A stretch of DNA of 64,000 bases from positions 20,291,508-20,355,507 of the forward strand of contig CM034236.1 of the NCBI GenBank assembly GCA_019916065.1. Reading direction: 5' to 3'. Of the stretch, positions 47,705 to 60,393 are shown one piece after another. A program made the position numbers and the translations under genes. The notes under the pieces were generated by a model. The model was not told the origin of the DNA. It saw only the letters and a list, made by a program, of their open reading frames with translations, and did no database searches. Source of the stretch: Vitellaria paradoxa (lineage: Eukaryota; Streptophyta; Magnoliopsida; Ericales; Sapotaceae). Each line of letters opens with the position of its first letter. The first letter of the stretch is position 1.

Positions 47705-50700
47705 ATGGACAATAGTTAGATTGATTTGCTAAATAGGATGTCTACAGAATATATAGAGGGGATTAATTAGTTCATTGCATTCACCAATGGGCTTCACAAC
47801 AAGAACATTAGCTGTCCCCATAGAAAGTGCGTGAAACAGTATTATTAGATATGGGAGCTCGTCAGGGAGCATCTAATTTGTAATGGATTCTTGAAGCAAT
47901 ATAAGTACTGGACTCTCTATGGGGAAGAGTATATCCCCTCTTACTGGGAGGAAACCGTTAGGATGGAGGCCAAGGCTACGGAGGAGGCTGATCCAATACT
48001 CGCGATGATAGTTGATATCATATATGGATTGGCACTTGAAAACACAGGCTGCGATACTTGATCTGATAGGTACGAGTAATCTTCGCTCGGGTGCAGATGA
48101 CGAAACCTTCAGACATTTTAAAATAGTCGACGATGTGTGGGCAAAATTATATCCTAGATGAAACAATTTAGTAAATTGTCATTTATCGTCAAGCTGTTAC
48201 ATTTGAAGGCATTAAATCAGTAGTCGAATACATTGTTCGACGTGTTACTATAGTTGTTACACAAAGTTCTACATCGGGAGCAAAGCTTGCTGATTCATAC
48301 TACTAGGCTCGCAAGCTAATTGAAATCTAGGATTTACGTATAAGACTCTAGATGCATGTCTAAACAACTGTATGTTGTTTTGGAATGAGAATACCCACCT
48401 TGATATGTGCACCGTGTGTCAGATTTTGGGGTGAAAGGATCTCAGGGGTAGCCAGGATCATGAGAACACTTCGGGTGTTTTAAACTATAGTAAGCTTATA
48501 GTAAGTTTGTGGCTGTAAGGTAAGTATGCTATTTCCTACTTAAACTAAGATTGAAGAGACTTTTCATGTCCTTCACAATTTTTAAACTGATGAGATGACA
48601 TACCAAGAATAGTAGGGAAGACGAGAAGTTATCCCATCTAGCAAACTCACTGGCGTGGAAGGATTTTGATCGAAGACACCCCGAATTTATTGCTGATAGT
48701 CATATTGTACGCCTTCGCTTGGCTACAAATGAATTTAGCCTATTTAGGGCTAAGACTAGGGCAAATCACAATAGGTAGCCTGTGCTATTGGTTTCGTATA
48801 ATCTTTCCACCTGGCCTGTGTATGAAGCAACCTTTTCTGGTCTTATTCGATACTGATTGATGGACCAAAAGGTCCTGAGGATAAGAAAAACGTGTATATG
48901 TAGCCTTTAATTAAAGAGCTTAATGAATTATGGGCTGAATGTGTGATAACATTTGATTCTAAAGGAAATGAACGATGTAGACTCCAGACAGCATTACCCT
49001 GAACAATCAATGACTTTTTCGCATATACTAAGTTGTCTGGTTGGAGTACGAAAGGGGAGTTTGCGTGTCTTTCTGCAACTAGAGCAAAAGTTAACCTAGC
49101 CAAAGCACTGGCAAAAAATGAGCATACATGGGTCACAATGCTTCTACCTCTGTTGTATGGGTTCAAGAGGGATAGAGTCTATTTGGCGACACTCGGTAGT
49201 ATGGCCGGCACCACAGACAATAATTGGTTGATTTGTTGGCTTAGATTGAGTAGGGCAAATACGAATAGTGTATGATTTTCAGGATCTGTTGGCCTCCCCG
49301 CTAGCATTTTTCTGAGTGTAAATAGGAACTAAAGTAGTAATTAGTATAAGAAAAGTATATTCTGCGAGTTACCTTACTGGAAAGATAACATACTGAGGCA
49401 CAACTTGGATGTCATACACATCGACAAGAATGTTTGCAATAATATATTGTGGACCATCCTTGGTATTAAGGGGAAGTCAAAGGACAATGCCAATGCTCGA
49501 TGTAATTTGCAGGAGATGGGTTGAGAACCCTATTGCACTTGCAGGAGAGTGAGTCTAACAAGGCATACATGTCACCTGCACACAGTACACAATGAGCAAA
49601 AAAGAAAATGATGCCTTTCTATCAATCCTGAAGGATGTTAAGGTGCTTGATGGGCATTGCTCTACTATTTCCAAATGAGTAAACATGAAAGAAAGGACGT
49701 TACAGGTTTTGAAGAGTCATGACAATCACGTTCTCATTCAACAATTATTGCCTATAGCAGTAAGGAATCGTCTGCCTAAGAAGGTGGTGAGCATTGATCG
49801 AGGTTAGTAACTCTTCAAATAGCTGCATTACAGAGTTCTCCATACAGAAGAGAATGCCCACCTTGATACGTGCACCGTGTGTACAGATTTTGGGGTGGAA
49901 TGATCTCAGTGGTGGCCAGATCATGAGAAACACTTCGGGTGTTTTAAACTATAGTAAGCTTATAGTAAGTTTGTGGCTGTAAGGTAAGTATGCTATTTCC
50001 TACTTAAACTAAGATTGAAGAGGACTTTTCATGTCCTCCACCATTTTTAAACTAATGAGAGACATACCAAGAATAGTGAGGGAAGACGGAAGTTATCCCA
50101 TCTAGCAAACTCACTAGCGTGGAAGGATTTTGATCGAAGAATACCCGAATTTACTGCTAATAGTCGTAGTGTACGCCTTCGCTTGGCTACAACTGATTTA
50201 GCCTATTTAGGGCTAGACTAGGGCAAATCACAATAGGTAGCCTGTGCTGTTGGTTCGTATACTCTTTCCACCCTGCCTGTGTAGAGCATACCTTTTCTGG
50301 TCTTATCGACACTGATGGATGGACCAAAAGGTCCGAGGATAAGAAAAACGTGTATATGTAGCCTTTAATTAAAGAGCTAATGAATTATGGGCTGAACGTG
50401 TGATGACATTTGATTTCTAAGAAATGAAACGATTAGGACTCCAGACAGCATTACCCTGGACAATCAATGACTTTTTCGCATATGCTAAAGTTGTCTGGTT
50501 GGAGCACGAAGGGGAGTTTGACGTGTCTTTCTGCAACTAGAGCAAAAAGTTAACCTGGCCAAAGCACGGCAAAAACTGAGCAATACATGGGTCACAAATG
50601 CTTCCTACCTCTGTTGTATGGGTTCAAGAGGATAGAGTCTCATTTGCCGACACTCGGGAGTATGGTCCGGCACCCACAGACAATAACTGGGTTGATTGTT

Positions 50701-52594
50701 GTGGGCTTAGATTGAGTAGGGCAAATAACGAATAGTGTATGATTTCAGGATCGTTTGGCCTCCCGCTGGCATTTTTTCGAGTGTAAATAGGAACTAAAGT
50801 AATAATTAGTAGAAGAAAAGTATATTCTGTGAGTTACTTACTGGAAAGATAACATACTGAGGCACAACTTGGATGTCATACACATCGACAAGAATGTTTG
50901 CAATATATATTATGGACCATCCTTGGTATTAAGGGGAAGTCAAAGGACAATGCCAATGCTCGATGTAATTTGCAGGAGATGGGGTTGAGAACCCTATTTC
51001 ACTTGCAGGAGAGTGAGTCTAACAAGGCATCATGTCACCTGCACACAGTACACAATGAGCAAAAAAGAAAATGATGCCTTTCTATCAATCCTGAAGGATG
51101 TTAAGGTGCTTGATGGGCATTGCTCTACTATTTCCAAATGAGTAAACATGAAAGAAAGGACGTTACAGGGTTTGAAGAGTCATGACAATCACGTTCTCAT
51201 TCAACAATTATTGCCTATAGTAGTAAGGAATCGTCTGCCTAAGAAGGTGGTGGAGCCATTGATCGAGGTTAGTAACTTCTTCAAATAGCTACATTACAGA
51301 GTTCTCCATACAGAATTTGAAAGGTCTGTAAGAGAGGATTGCTTTGACACTATGCCATCTGGAGAAAAGTTTTCCACCGACTTTTTTCAATATGACGGTT
51401 CATTTGACCATATACTTAACTGATGAAGCCTAGCTTGGTGGCCCTGATCAATTTAGGTGGAAGTATTCATCAAGAGGTACATACACAAATTAAGGGTAAG
51501 TGCATAACAAAGTTTGACCAAAGACATCAATAGCTAAGGGTTATTTGATGGATGAGTGCACCAATTTTTGCTACATATCTTAACAACGATGTCCAAACAA
51601 AGTTAACTAGGCTAGAGCGGATAAATGAAAGTCCTATTGAAGAGGGCACATCATTTGATCTTATCCACATTAAGTAGATCCAAGCTCATCGGTTCATGCT
51701 CTTCAACACCCAATCAATTGTGCCATTGACTTAGTGAGTCATTTCCCTTATAGAGAGTAAATTCTGCAACACTTGTAATAATTATCGTGCCTCTTGGCAA
51801 CATAATTTGATTGGTATTACAGGAGATACATAAATGAGTTGAACTAGGACATGCCTCGTGCAACAAATAGTCAAATTCAGATGTCCCATTATCAATCTTT
51901 TCATGAGTGGTTCAAGAATTACATGAGTATTACATATTTAGATGAATTTTGTATGTCCTATTGTATTTTCTTTAAATTTGTATTCAATTAATATGTGAAC
52001 TGCGTAGGTTTTACAATTTACAAAGCACTAGCGATCTTACTTTGATCGATGAAATGAACTAGTTAGCTTTGGTCCTTATACAACAACCTAACATTACATA
52101 ACTTGCAACATTAGTGGGTTTTGATTTTGCATCAAGCAAGCAAACAATGGATGGGCTACGTAAAATAGTGGCATTGGTTGTCCATCCACTATTGCCAATT
52201 GAACGATATTATTGAAGTAGTATATAATCGAGTTTAAGATTTATATTGTTCAAGTATAACTAAGCTAATCTAATCCGTGGGGTTAAAACAGATAAGTAGT
52301 TTAAATTGAAAAACTTTAACAATTTTTATACTAGGATGCGCGAATACAATATGACCCCTACATACAGGAGTCAATAGCAGAAAAAGTTTATTATGTTGGA
52401 GATTGAGTCAATCCTAACTGGCAAATTGCAATTAAAATGCCAAGAAGGGGAGTGTATCAGATCGAATGCGATGAGCTAGATATTAATGCATTTGCCCAAT
52501 AAGTTATTGATCAGGATGTAATCATCCAACTTGAAGACGATGTTAATTGGATTAAGAAGATGGTCAAAGGAGATACTGTTAACTTACATGACTA
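47705..52594 (+). pseudogene. CACTA3 TNPD-like transposase, broken and internally duplicated
   Basis: ATG at 47705 opens the transposase-associated domain (47705-47931): MSTEYIEGI, CPHRKCVKQYY, REHLICNGFLKQYKYWTLYGE, with three in-frame TAG. The tnp2 domain at about 48600-49250 shows DRRHPEFIADSHIVRLRLAT, LCMKQPFLVL and LSGWSTKGEFAC, spread over several frames. At 49380-49790 come RHNLDVIHIDKNVCNNILW, LKDVKVLDGHCSTISK and NHVLIQQLLPIAVRNRLPKK, which fit the later tnp2/DUF4218 part. A duplication at 48388-51310 repeats the whole middle. The C-terminal region (52364-52594: KVYYVGD, NWQIAIKMPRRGVYQ) fits the DUF4216-like end of such proteins. It is not functional. Confidence 0.85.
48388..51310 (+). 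repeat. 1.46-kb direct tandem duplication in the transposase
   Basis: Unit 1 is about 48388-49852 and unit 2 about 49853-51310. The junction reads CCATACAGAAGAGAATGCCC, joining the right edge of the unit (CCATACAGAA, seen again at 51308) to its left edge (GAGAATACCC, 48388). In the first 900 bases the copies differ by very many single-base gains or losses. After about 49320/50790 they are almost identical. Confidence 0.9.
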
Positions 52595-52685
52595 ATAAAG
52601 GGTTGTATACTTTTATCCAAACAAAGTTTATTTAAATATTTATTTTTGGAATTATAATAAATCCATCTTGTGAACATATATGCAG

Positions 52686-54235
52686 ATATGTTCGGACACT
52701 CTAAAAGGAGATCTGATCCTCAGACGATGGCCGAGCGTCTTAGCATATCCTGTGCGGCAGTATTTTGACTCATTAAACTTAATATTTTGTGTGCAACAGA
52801 TTCTCCCACATCGAGTAAGCCTTCTAGGTCTGGCAGGGGGTCTTCGAAGGCATTACCACAGTGAAACTATGGGTTATAGTAGATGACCATGCAGTAGGAT
52901 GACACGCCCCACTTGGTGAGCAAGGCCAGACGGTCCCTCATCTCTCAGATCAGACACATGGTCTAGAATCAATTAGATTGCTTTCCCACTCGAAGTATTC
53001 GAGGGCCTCTGGGCTGAGATGTAGGTATCATAGTTTGCTTATATCGTACATGGTATCTGTGTTGAAACTTACAATAAACAATATACTGTAGTTTGTCTTT
53101 TTCAGGCTAATGTGGCTAGGATTCCTCCAGACTTCTAGAATATTTGCTACGGAAAGTGCCAAAAAATGTGGAAGGATCGTAAGAACAAAGTCAAGTCTAC
53201 CTATTGAAAGGGCTATGAGATTGACCTTGGCATCATTCAGTGAGTCCCGTCGGGTGTCCTCTCTTACCAGTGGGCTGAGCTTGTCAGTTACTGATTGAGC
53301 AACGAGGCACGAGTGAGCAGATTTGATCTAATTTTTTTCCTTAAATTTTTAAGTTATAAAGCGTAACTTACAAAAGCTACTTGATAAGAAATGAAAATAA
53401 GATGAGGCCGCGAGAAACTCGCGAAACCAAGGGTTGCAAAGCCTCGACCATAAGTAGGAGACCTCTCACTTTACACAAGTCTGTCATGAGGTAAAATGTT
53501 AGCCTATCATGTAAAAATTTCATTTATTTTCATGTTATACATATAAAAACTATTAACATATAATTTGCCATTCAATAGTTGGGGAAGCAGGGCCAGTGGA
53601 CTGATCGGATGGCCATGTGCTTACAAACCCACAATGAGTATTCATTGGAAGTTTAAGCTACATGGATAATTAATTTATATATTTTAGCCAATGAGCATGT
53701 TCAATTTTCCTTTACATAATTTAGTTACTTATTTTTCTTATCCATCTTGTCTCATTTCCCTTAGGATTAATTTTAAGCATGTCTAGCCGAGCTGTTGGCA
53801 GATGAGAGGGAGTTTGAGGCAAAAAGAGATGAGATATTCTTCTCTATCATTAGATGTGACGGCCACGAATACATGCTCACGCGAGGCGGGTATCCCACAT
53901 CGGTCCATAGCATGAGCTGAGGCATCCTCCAAGCTAGACACTGCAACCAAGACTTGCTTTAGACCCTCCGTGCAGAGATAGATGCGTGATAGCCATTGCT
54001 TTAGGTTGAGATAATGGTCGAGATGGAGAAGTGCTTATCTCAGAGTCAAAGCCATCCTCCCCATCCTCAAGTTAAAAATATTAATTTTTGTATTTGTAAC
54101 TAATTAAAATTTTATAAATTTATTTATTTATGTTTTGTTGTCAAGATTTCATTCGCTTATTGTTTCATTGTAGGATCCGGACGATGGCGTCTGCCCTTCT
54201 GGATTGGACTAGGGTGATTCTGACTGGCATATTTT
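52686..54235 (+). pseudogene. CACTA3 second gene, TNPA / plant transposase_24-like, broken
   Basis: It begins MFGHSKRRSDPQTMAERLS (52688 on). An exon-like part at about 53104-53330 contains MWKDRKNKVKSTY, then QWAELVSY and LSNEARVSRFDL, which resemble the 'xxxWxxLVxYWxSxExxxxSxxN' step of the plant transposase (Ptta/En/Spm, transposase_24) family. 53390-53500 (NEMRPRETRETKG-like, then LTLHKSVM) corresponds to the following Lys/Arg-rich 'H.TGSKSF..' part. Stops are frequent. In En/Spm the matching protein TNPA binds subterminal repeats and is needed for excision; that role here is inferred from position and pattern. Confidence 0.5.
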
Positions 54236-54520
54236 GTGTTTTTGTACTTTGCTTTTCAAATTTTGTAAATTAATAGTTTATTTTTTTTGTGTACATTTGT
54301 ATATAACAAATTTTATAATTAAATTTCATATTGTTTTGTTATATATAAATGAACATTTTTGTTTTATTTTATTTACAAAATTTTTTATTACATGTGCAAT
54401 TTAAATTATACCAAATTAAATTAATATAGAAATAAATATTTACAAATAAATAATATAAATAATAAATGAATTTAAAAAATTAATAAATATAATTAATAAA
54501 TTAATGAAAATTTTTTTAAA
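54236..54520. other. 3' non-coding part of CACTA3
   Basis: AT-rich, T-rich first, with aataaata words from 54430. No gene. Confidence 0.5.
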
Positions 54521-54529
54521 AAATTAAAA

Positions 54530-54976
54530 ATCTTGTTGCAACCATCATAAGTAGTCGCTAATGAAAAATAATATTAAATCTAAAAAAATAATTAATAAAA
54601 TATAAAATTCATACACTTTTGCGACCACTAGAGGCAGTCGCTAATAAAAAAAAAAAAAGCGGTCGCTAATATCTTCCCTTCAAATGACGGGGACTTGACG
54701 CAGAGTTCATGGGAAAGCATTAACGATTACTTCATTATATTAGCGACTGCTAAGTTCATGGGAAAGTATTAATGATTACTTTATTATATTAGCAACCGCC
54801 TCTAGCGGTTGCAAAAGCTCTCTACTTAAATGCATCAGCAGTTGCCACTATGGTCGCAAATACATAGCGGTCATTAATCGTTTTTAGCGACTACACAATT
54901 GCGACCCCTTCCCAACGGTCGCCAAGCGGCCACTACCCCCTTTTAGTGGTTGCTAAAACCAACATTTCCAATAGTG
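54530..54976 (-). repeat. CACTA3 right terminal and subterminal repeats
   Basis: Repeated words AGTCGCTAAT, GGTCGCTAAT, TTAGCGACTGC, AACCGCCTCTAGCGGTTG, TTGCGACC, CGGTCGCC and GGTTGCTAAAACC in both orientations, then the terminus CCAACATTTCCAATAGTG. Two near-identical 60-base stretches (54696-54755 and 54757-54790: CATGGGAAAG.ATTAA.GATTACTT.ATTATATTAGC) are a small tandem duplication. Confidence 0.8.
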
Positions 54977-55081
54977 ACAGTTTCGATTAAGCAAATTTTC
55001 ACGAATGTGCTAAATTCGAAAGGGCTCAAAGGACAAATGTGATCATGTAGTGCACATTATCATTGCTTTGCCAATCAGTTT
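54977..55081. other. Spacer after CACTA3
   Basis: About 100 bases with no feature I can name. Confidence 0.4.
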
Positions 55082-55720
55082 AAAAGATTTGTCTGAGATT
55101 TCCATAATCGACCGATAAGATTTGATATTTAAAGATTGATGCCAAAAAAAAATGTGATTGATGTTTGATTTAGCCATGTCATAAAATATTCTGTTAGCTT
55201 GGCTGATTTTGATTTTTTCAATATCTTTCCAAATAAGAAGTTATCACCAAGTTACAACCACCCAGATAACCACTCACTCAAGTTATAGATAGAATGGGGA
55301 GTTATTGGAAGTTACAGAAGACACACGATTACTTTCACAAGATGGTGTTTACTTTTCATCAAGATAAGTAGTGAGGAAGACAACCAAAGAAAGGTCCTCT
55401 ACCTTAAATCAAACTTTTTCTTTTGCTTTATCCTTTTTTTTAATATTTATCTTTTTATTTCATCACCTCCTTTTGTTCTTAATTTATCTTAATGCAATAA
55501 AATTGCATTTGTTTGATCTTCACCTTTGTACTTATCCTTTCCGTTAGGAGTGGCATTAATGTGGGGATCTTCGCCATCTTTGTACTTGTCCTTTCCTTTA
55601 GAAATGGCATAATGACTCCCTACACTTGCTCTTTCTGATGATGATTGTGATCCATCTACATCCCATTACTGTATCAACCATATCAATATAATTATCCATA
55701 TTCAAATTATGACATATATC
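55082..55720 (+). repeat. Direct repeat copy 1 (possible LTR)
   Basis: Matches 56312-56925 in order: AAGATTTGTCTG, cgataagatttgat, the block TCAAGTTATAGATA, GAAGTTACAGA, GATTACTTTTCAT.AAGATA, ATCAAACTTTTTCTTTT, TCTTAATGCAATAAAATTGCAT, and ATCAACCATATCAATATAATTATCCAT. The two copies lie 1230 bases apart. Confidence 0.7.
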
Positions 55721-55998
55721 TAGTTAACATGGCTAATCTAAAGAGGATTTGGGTGAAGATGCCAGCATATATATATATCTAATGATATGGCCCATCCAAA
55801 GAAGATTTGGTCAAAGATGCAATTCTACTAAGAGAGCTGGTTGATGAATCTAAAAAAGATTCAGCCGAAGATACCATCTTATCCAGAAAAAAGAGAGGGC
55901 CGAACAATCCAAAGAAGATTCCGCAGATGATATTATCTTATCACAACTTGGTTGATCAATCTGATGATGACAAAGCCAATGTGCTTGGGGGCAAGTAA
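55721..55998 (+). pseudogene. Unidentified coding-like remnant between the direct repeats
   Basis: The frame 55807-55998 is acidic and Lys-rich (ELVDESKKDSAEDTILSRKK, then NPKKIPQMILSYHNLVDQSDDDKANV). The word AAGAAGATTT...GAAGATGCC recurs imperfectly (55741, 55799, 55850, 55911), giving a short degenerate in-frame repeat. It ends GTGCTTGGGGGCAAG, like the polypurine tract of some Ty3/gypsy elements. That would make 55998 the start of a 3' LTR, but no pol homology confirms it. Confidence 0.3.
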
Positions 55999-56311
55999 TA
56001 TTATTTGAATTTAAATTCAGGCGGAGGGCTATTTCTTAAATGCTGTATTGTCCAAATATTTTAATATTTTTGGAGAAATAAAATTTGTAAAATATTTTTA
56101 ACAAAAAGCCAAAAAATGATCTGGCTTTTGAAATTTCGCTTCCACATTGAATTTTTTGCAATCACCAAATACAAATTTTATTTAAATGCCAATTCAAAAT
56201 TGTCTTATCAATAAAAATCTTTTGCTTTAAACAAATATATTTTTAGGCCGATACATATGAATAGTATTTTATTTTTAAGGAGTTCAAGGGCAATGTTTGT
56301 CCTATAATATC

Positions 56312-56925
56312 ACCCTAAAGATTTGTCTGGTATTCCCAGTCGATAAGATTTGATTCTTAATCGATTAGAAGAAATGTGGTAGATTTAGTGTCAAAAAATA
56401 TCTGGTTAAATCTCTCTTTTGGTTTATTTGGATAATTTTTATTTTGTGGATATCTTTGGATGGCTAAATCTCTCTGGTCAGTTATTTAGATTTTATGAAA
56501 ATCATGAAGATAATGGGAAGTTATCACCAGTTACAATCACCCTACAACTACTCAAACAACCACCTACTCAAGTTATAGATAAAGTTAAGAGTTGTTGAAA
56601 GTTACAGACATAGTTACTTTTCAGAAGACAGTGATTACTTTTCATTAAGATAGATACCAAAGAAAGGGTCCCTTGACCTCACATCAAACTTTTTCTTTTA
56701 CATTATACTTTTTTTTAGTCTTTATCACCTCTTTTCTGTTCTTTATCGTAATGTAATAAAATTACATTTTCATTAGGAGTTTAATCTTCACCATCTCCAT
56801 ACTTATCCTGTCCTTTGGGAGTGGCATAATGCCACCTTTACTGGTTACTACTCAGATTATAATTTTAATGCTCGTATCAACCATATCAATATAATTATCC
56901 ATTTGCAAATTCTGATACTAAATTT
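56312..56925 (+). repeat. Direct repeat copy 2 (possible LTR)
   Basis: Second copy of the 55082-55720 block, with many differences. The word TAT.CATATTCA also recurs near 57027-57043. Confidence 0.7.
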
Positions 56926-57552
56926 TTATAGATCACCATATATCATATAATTATTTATATTCACTTTTTGATACAAAATCTAACACTAAATATTTGATCA
57001 TTATATACTCATATCAACTGTATTAATATAGTTATCCATATTCAGATATGAAACATTTTTGTGGATCACCATATTTATCAGGATCATATCATATTATCAA
57101 AATTCTTATAGATATCCATAGTCTCATCCTATTATCAGCATGTCAAGTCCTTGCAGTGGCAACGCAATGGCGATCCATATCCTTTGAGTCATTGTGGCAA
57201 ATTCAATCCAAAATTGTGAAAGAACATGTGTTTACCGACCAAATTTTTGGCGCAAAAACTACTGCAAAGACTTTAAATTCGTCGATTCCTTCATAAAAGT
57301 AATGAGGCAGTGGTAAATGAGAATAACATAATTATAGAGATGGTGAATAATGAGAAATCAAATATCACAAATATTTGTTAATCATTTTAACTATTTTGAA
57401 AATAAATATCAAGTTGTTTCCAGCCAATCAAAATAAATGTATTTTGGCCAATCAAAATTTAAAAGGAAATGTTTTGGCCAATGATATTTTTTTCTAGCCG
57501 ATTGTGGGGATCTCAACAATCTAATATTTTGTATACAAACATTACCCCCAAT
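56926..57552. other. No gene seen
   Basis: AT-rich. The open frame 57048-57296 has no motif I recognise. Repeats of 'ttggccaatcaaaat' lie at 57422-57485. Confidence 0.4.
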
Positions 57553-57908
57553 GTCACGCCCTGGATTTTCATAACCCAAATGCCCAAGGGTGACTTGGGA
57601 TTATTTGTTGGGTATAAAAATGAAATGATAATACACGTCACACCCCAAAATTTTCCTCCAAACTGGGATTGACCCGCAATAAAAATTTAAGGTATTCAAA
57701 ATTCCTTGTTTATCCCAAACAATATTTATAAGTCATTGGACTGAATCATTTGATGGATTCAACTACAGGGCATAAATAAAGATAGAGAATAGTATTACAA
57801 AGCCAATTAAGCGTCCCAACCATGCGATTAACACTACATACCAAATAAAAGCAAACTAGGTCTAAACTTAATAATTAAAATCATCCAATTATTATTACAG
57901 ACCACAAT
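57553..57908 (-). mobile_element. End of a Del-like LTR, truncated
   Basis: On the minus strand this ends with AAAATCCAGGGCGTGACA, the typical 3' end of Tekay/Del LTRs (compare GGGCGCGACA at 42267). It is cut at 57908 by the retroelement LTR. Confidence 0.5.
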
Positions 57909-59407
57909 TGACCGACCCTAAAAAGTGTTTCGAGTTTTACCTCTCAAGTGCAAGAGGGCAGTCGTAGTTTTAAAACTCGGTGAGTCCGAGGTCGAATCCA
58001 CAGGGAGGGCTTTGTTAAAAGCTCTAGACTTGTTCTCTTAATTAGTAGGTGAACCTAAATTAATTTAAACTAATTTTTTAGCAACTCAAACTTTTGTTTT
58101 AGATTCTAAATGAAAGAAATTCAATTTAATTTTAAAGTGCAAACAAAGCATCTACTCTAAATTTTAAAGTGAATAAATCAACTCATAAATTAAATTAAAT
58201 AACAAGCAAGATACTAAAAAGGTTCTTGATCTAACTTTCAAGTCCGGGTAGTTCACTACTTTACCTTGGGATGTTTTTATTCAAAACTAGATTAGGGTTT
58301 AATTCGAAAAGTGTTAAGAATATTGTAATCAAAGGTCAGTACCAGTGATCTCAAGCGGATATAGTTAAAGAGCTTTGTTTCCAAAAGTTTTTCAAACAAA
58401 CGAAACTAGAAATGAATTCGAAACCTATTTTTAACCTTATTCGAAAGTATGTAAACGGTTATATTCGAAAACCCATACCGGTGACTTCAAGTGTGGTTAA
58501 AGATTTTCGGTTTCGAATGTTTTCGAAACAAGTTGAAAATAGATTTTAACACGGTAGATCTTACGCATGAGCTCTCACAACCCATGTGAAGGTCTACTAA
58601 CACCCCAAGGTTTTTCGTGAACTATCCATTCTTGATTCGTTGAATCAAGAAGTAGGGTTTTATGCTAAAACTACTTTAAACATCACAAAAACGATAAAAG
58701 AACATTCATCATGCGAAAAAGGAATCGAAACAACCAAAACATTATATTACGAAGGAAATCAAATAAATCGAAGTAAATCAAGTGCAACTTACAATGTAAC
58801 TCGGATGTAAAAGAAAAGATGAACAAGTAATGTGAAGACAATGATGAAAACTCCAAAAAACTCCGTAAATCCACAAGTCCAAGCGTACAAATCACTCTAA
58901 AATTAATCAAAACCTAATCTAACTCTCAATCTAAAGTGTAGTAATCAAAAAGAGGCGTCCCCCTTCATGGCCGTGCAATGGGTCATTATAAAGATGCAAG
59001 GAAACCCTACAAGAGGAGCTTTCACGCGCCTATTGTAAATCACGGGTGGTCCTGACCGTCTGGAGAGGGGTCAGGATCGTCTGAAGTTTTGTACTTTCTG
59101 TGGTCCCGACCGTCTGGGTGACAGTGGGGACCGTCTAGTATCTCCTTCATTGCTTTCTTTCCTTCTTTTGGTTGGGTCTTTGGGCTAGTCTTTTCCATCG
59201 AAGATGAGGTTCGAACCATGACTTTTTCTTTGTCTTCTTGGCCCTCTCCATAGCTATAAACTTCAACATCCTTGCACTTTTTCCTACAAATAAACAATAA
59301 AAGTATAAGTAACACAATAACACTAAAACTTCAACTTTACTTATTTTAATGCATGAATAAGTGTTGAGTTAGGGAGTTTGTAATTACACTTTTCAAGTGT
59401 AATCACA
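57909..59407 (-). mobile_element. LTR of a minus-strand relative of the gag-only retroelement
   Basis: On the minus strand it starts TGTGATTACAC (complement of 59397-59407), directly after a polypurine tract (complement of 59408-59417), and ends ..GGTCGGTCA at 57909. The last 120 bases (ctgtggattcgacctcggactcaccgagtt, cttgcacttgag) match the LTRs ending at 658, 6564 and 10109. Length 1499. The open frame 59040-59315 inside it is not a gene. Confidence 0.85.
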
Positions 59408-60296
59408 CCCCCCAACTTGAACATTGCTAGTCCCTTAGCAATGCTCTTTATTAAAATGAAATGCATGATGTTGTTTATTAAAATGCGATGCAACTTAGCT
59501 ACATGTAGCAAGCCCTTTAAACCCCTAGGTTCCCCCTAGTGGACGGGTAAGGTCTCATGAGAGTTTGCCGTGAATCTACCCACAAAATTCTATGGCATGG
59601 TCTCAAAGTGTCAAAAAGTGATCAAGATAAAAAAAAATGAATTAAGTTCAAGCTCAACAAGTTACAAAATCCAAATATCATGTGTAATTTCAAGTGCTAA
59701 GCATAAATGCATGGACTATCAAAGTAGAAGAAGCATGTGTGCAAAATTGTTTCATTTATTCAACAAGGTCCCAAGAGCATAACTAGAACTAAGTTTTGAC
59801 TTCAAAGCTCACAGGATTCCACTCATAGAAAGAAATTCACTCATTCAAGGGTTCACACATTCCTAATAGCATATAATGCTATCCTAGTTGCACATAACCC
59901 CACAAACATGTGAGTGAACTAAATTAAAGTTTAAAGTGGACAGCTCATGATAATGTTCCAATGCATATGCAAGAGATCACACCACACAACCTAAACAAGA
60001 CCACTACATGCACAATACAAGAGTTGCTTGCTTAGAATCCACTAGGTCTTTGTTTTGGTTGTAACTTGGCTAAGGGTAATGGTGAACAATGGAAGATATG
60101 GAAATCAAGGCACATGTCTTGGGATAAAGATATTCAACTGCACACAAGTCCCAAACTACCCATTTCCTTTCCAACCCCAAGAAGAGCTACAACAAGCTTA
60201 TTCACTAACTTACAAACTACTTATGGGACATTCTCAATAATTATAATACATGCACAAGTCCCAAAATTACATTAGCAAAAATGAATGACAGACTTT

Positions 60297-60300
60297 TTTT

Positions 60301-60340
<40 letters not shown>

Positions 60341-60341
60341 C

Positions 60342-60393
<52 letters not shown>

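Larger units (their letters stand above)
42711..54976 (+). mobile_element. CACTA3, CACTA element with both ends, 12.3 kb
   Basis: Left end TAGTACTAGAAAT (CACTACTAGAAAT with two changes). Right end CCAACATTTCCAATAGTG, whose complement begins CACTATTGGAAATG. The flanks are ACG (42708-42710) and ACA (54977-54979), compatible with a 3-bp target duplication with one change. Subterminal repeats of the 'tagcgactgc / ggtcgctaat' type crowd both ends. Two decayed genes read left to right: TNPD-like at 47705-52594 and TNPA-like at 52686-54235. A pyrimidine-rich leader lies at 42960-43110. Tandem arrays at 45040-46800 and 47008-47185 sit before the transposase. Confidence 0.8.

Noticed and set aside
52680..53298. 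Host gene with Ser/Arg-rich product
   Set aside because: Position inside CACTA3, stops, and similarity to the plant transposase_24 pattern make it a transposon gene remnant.
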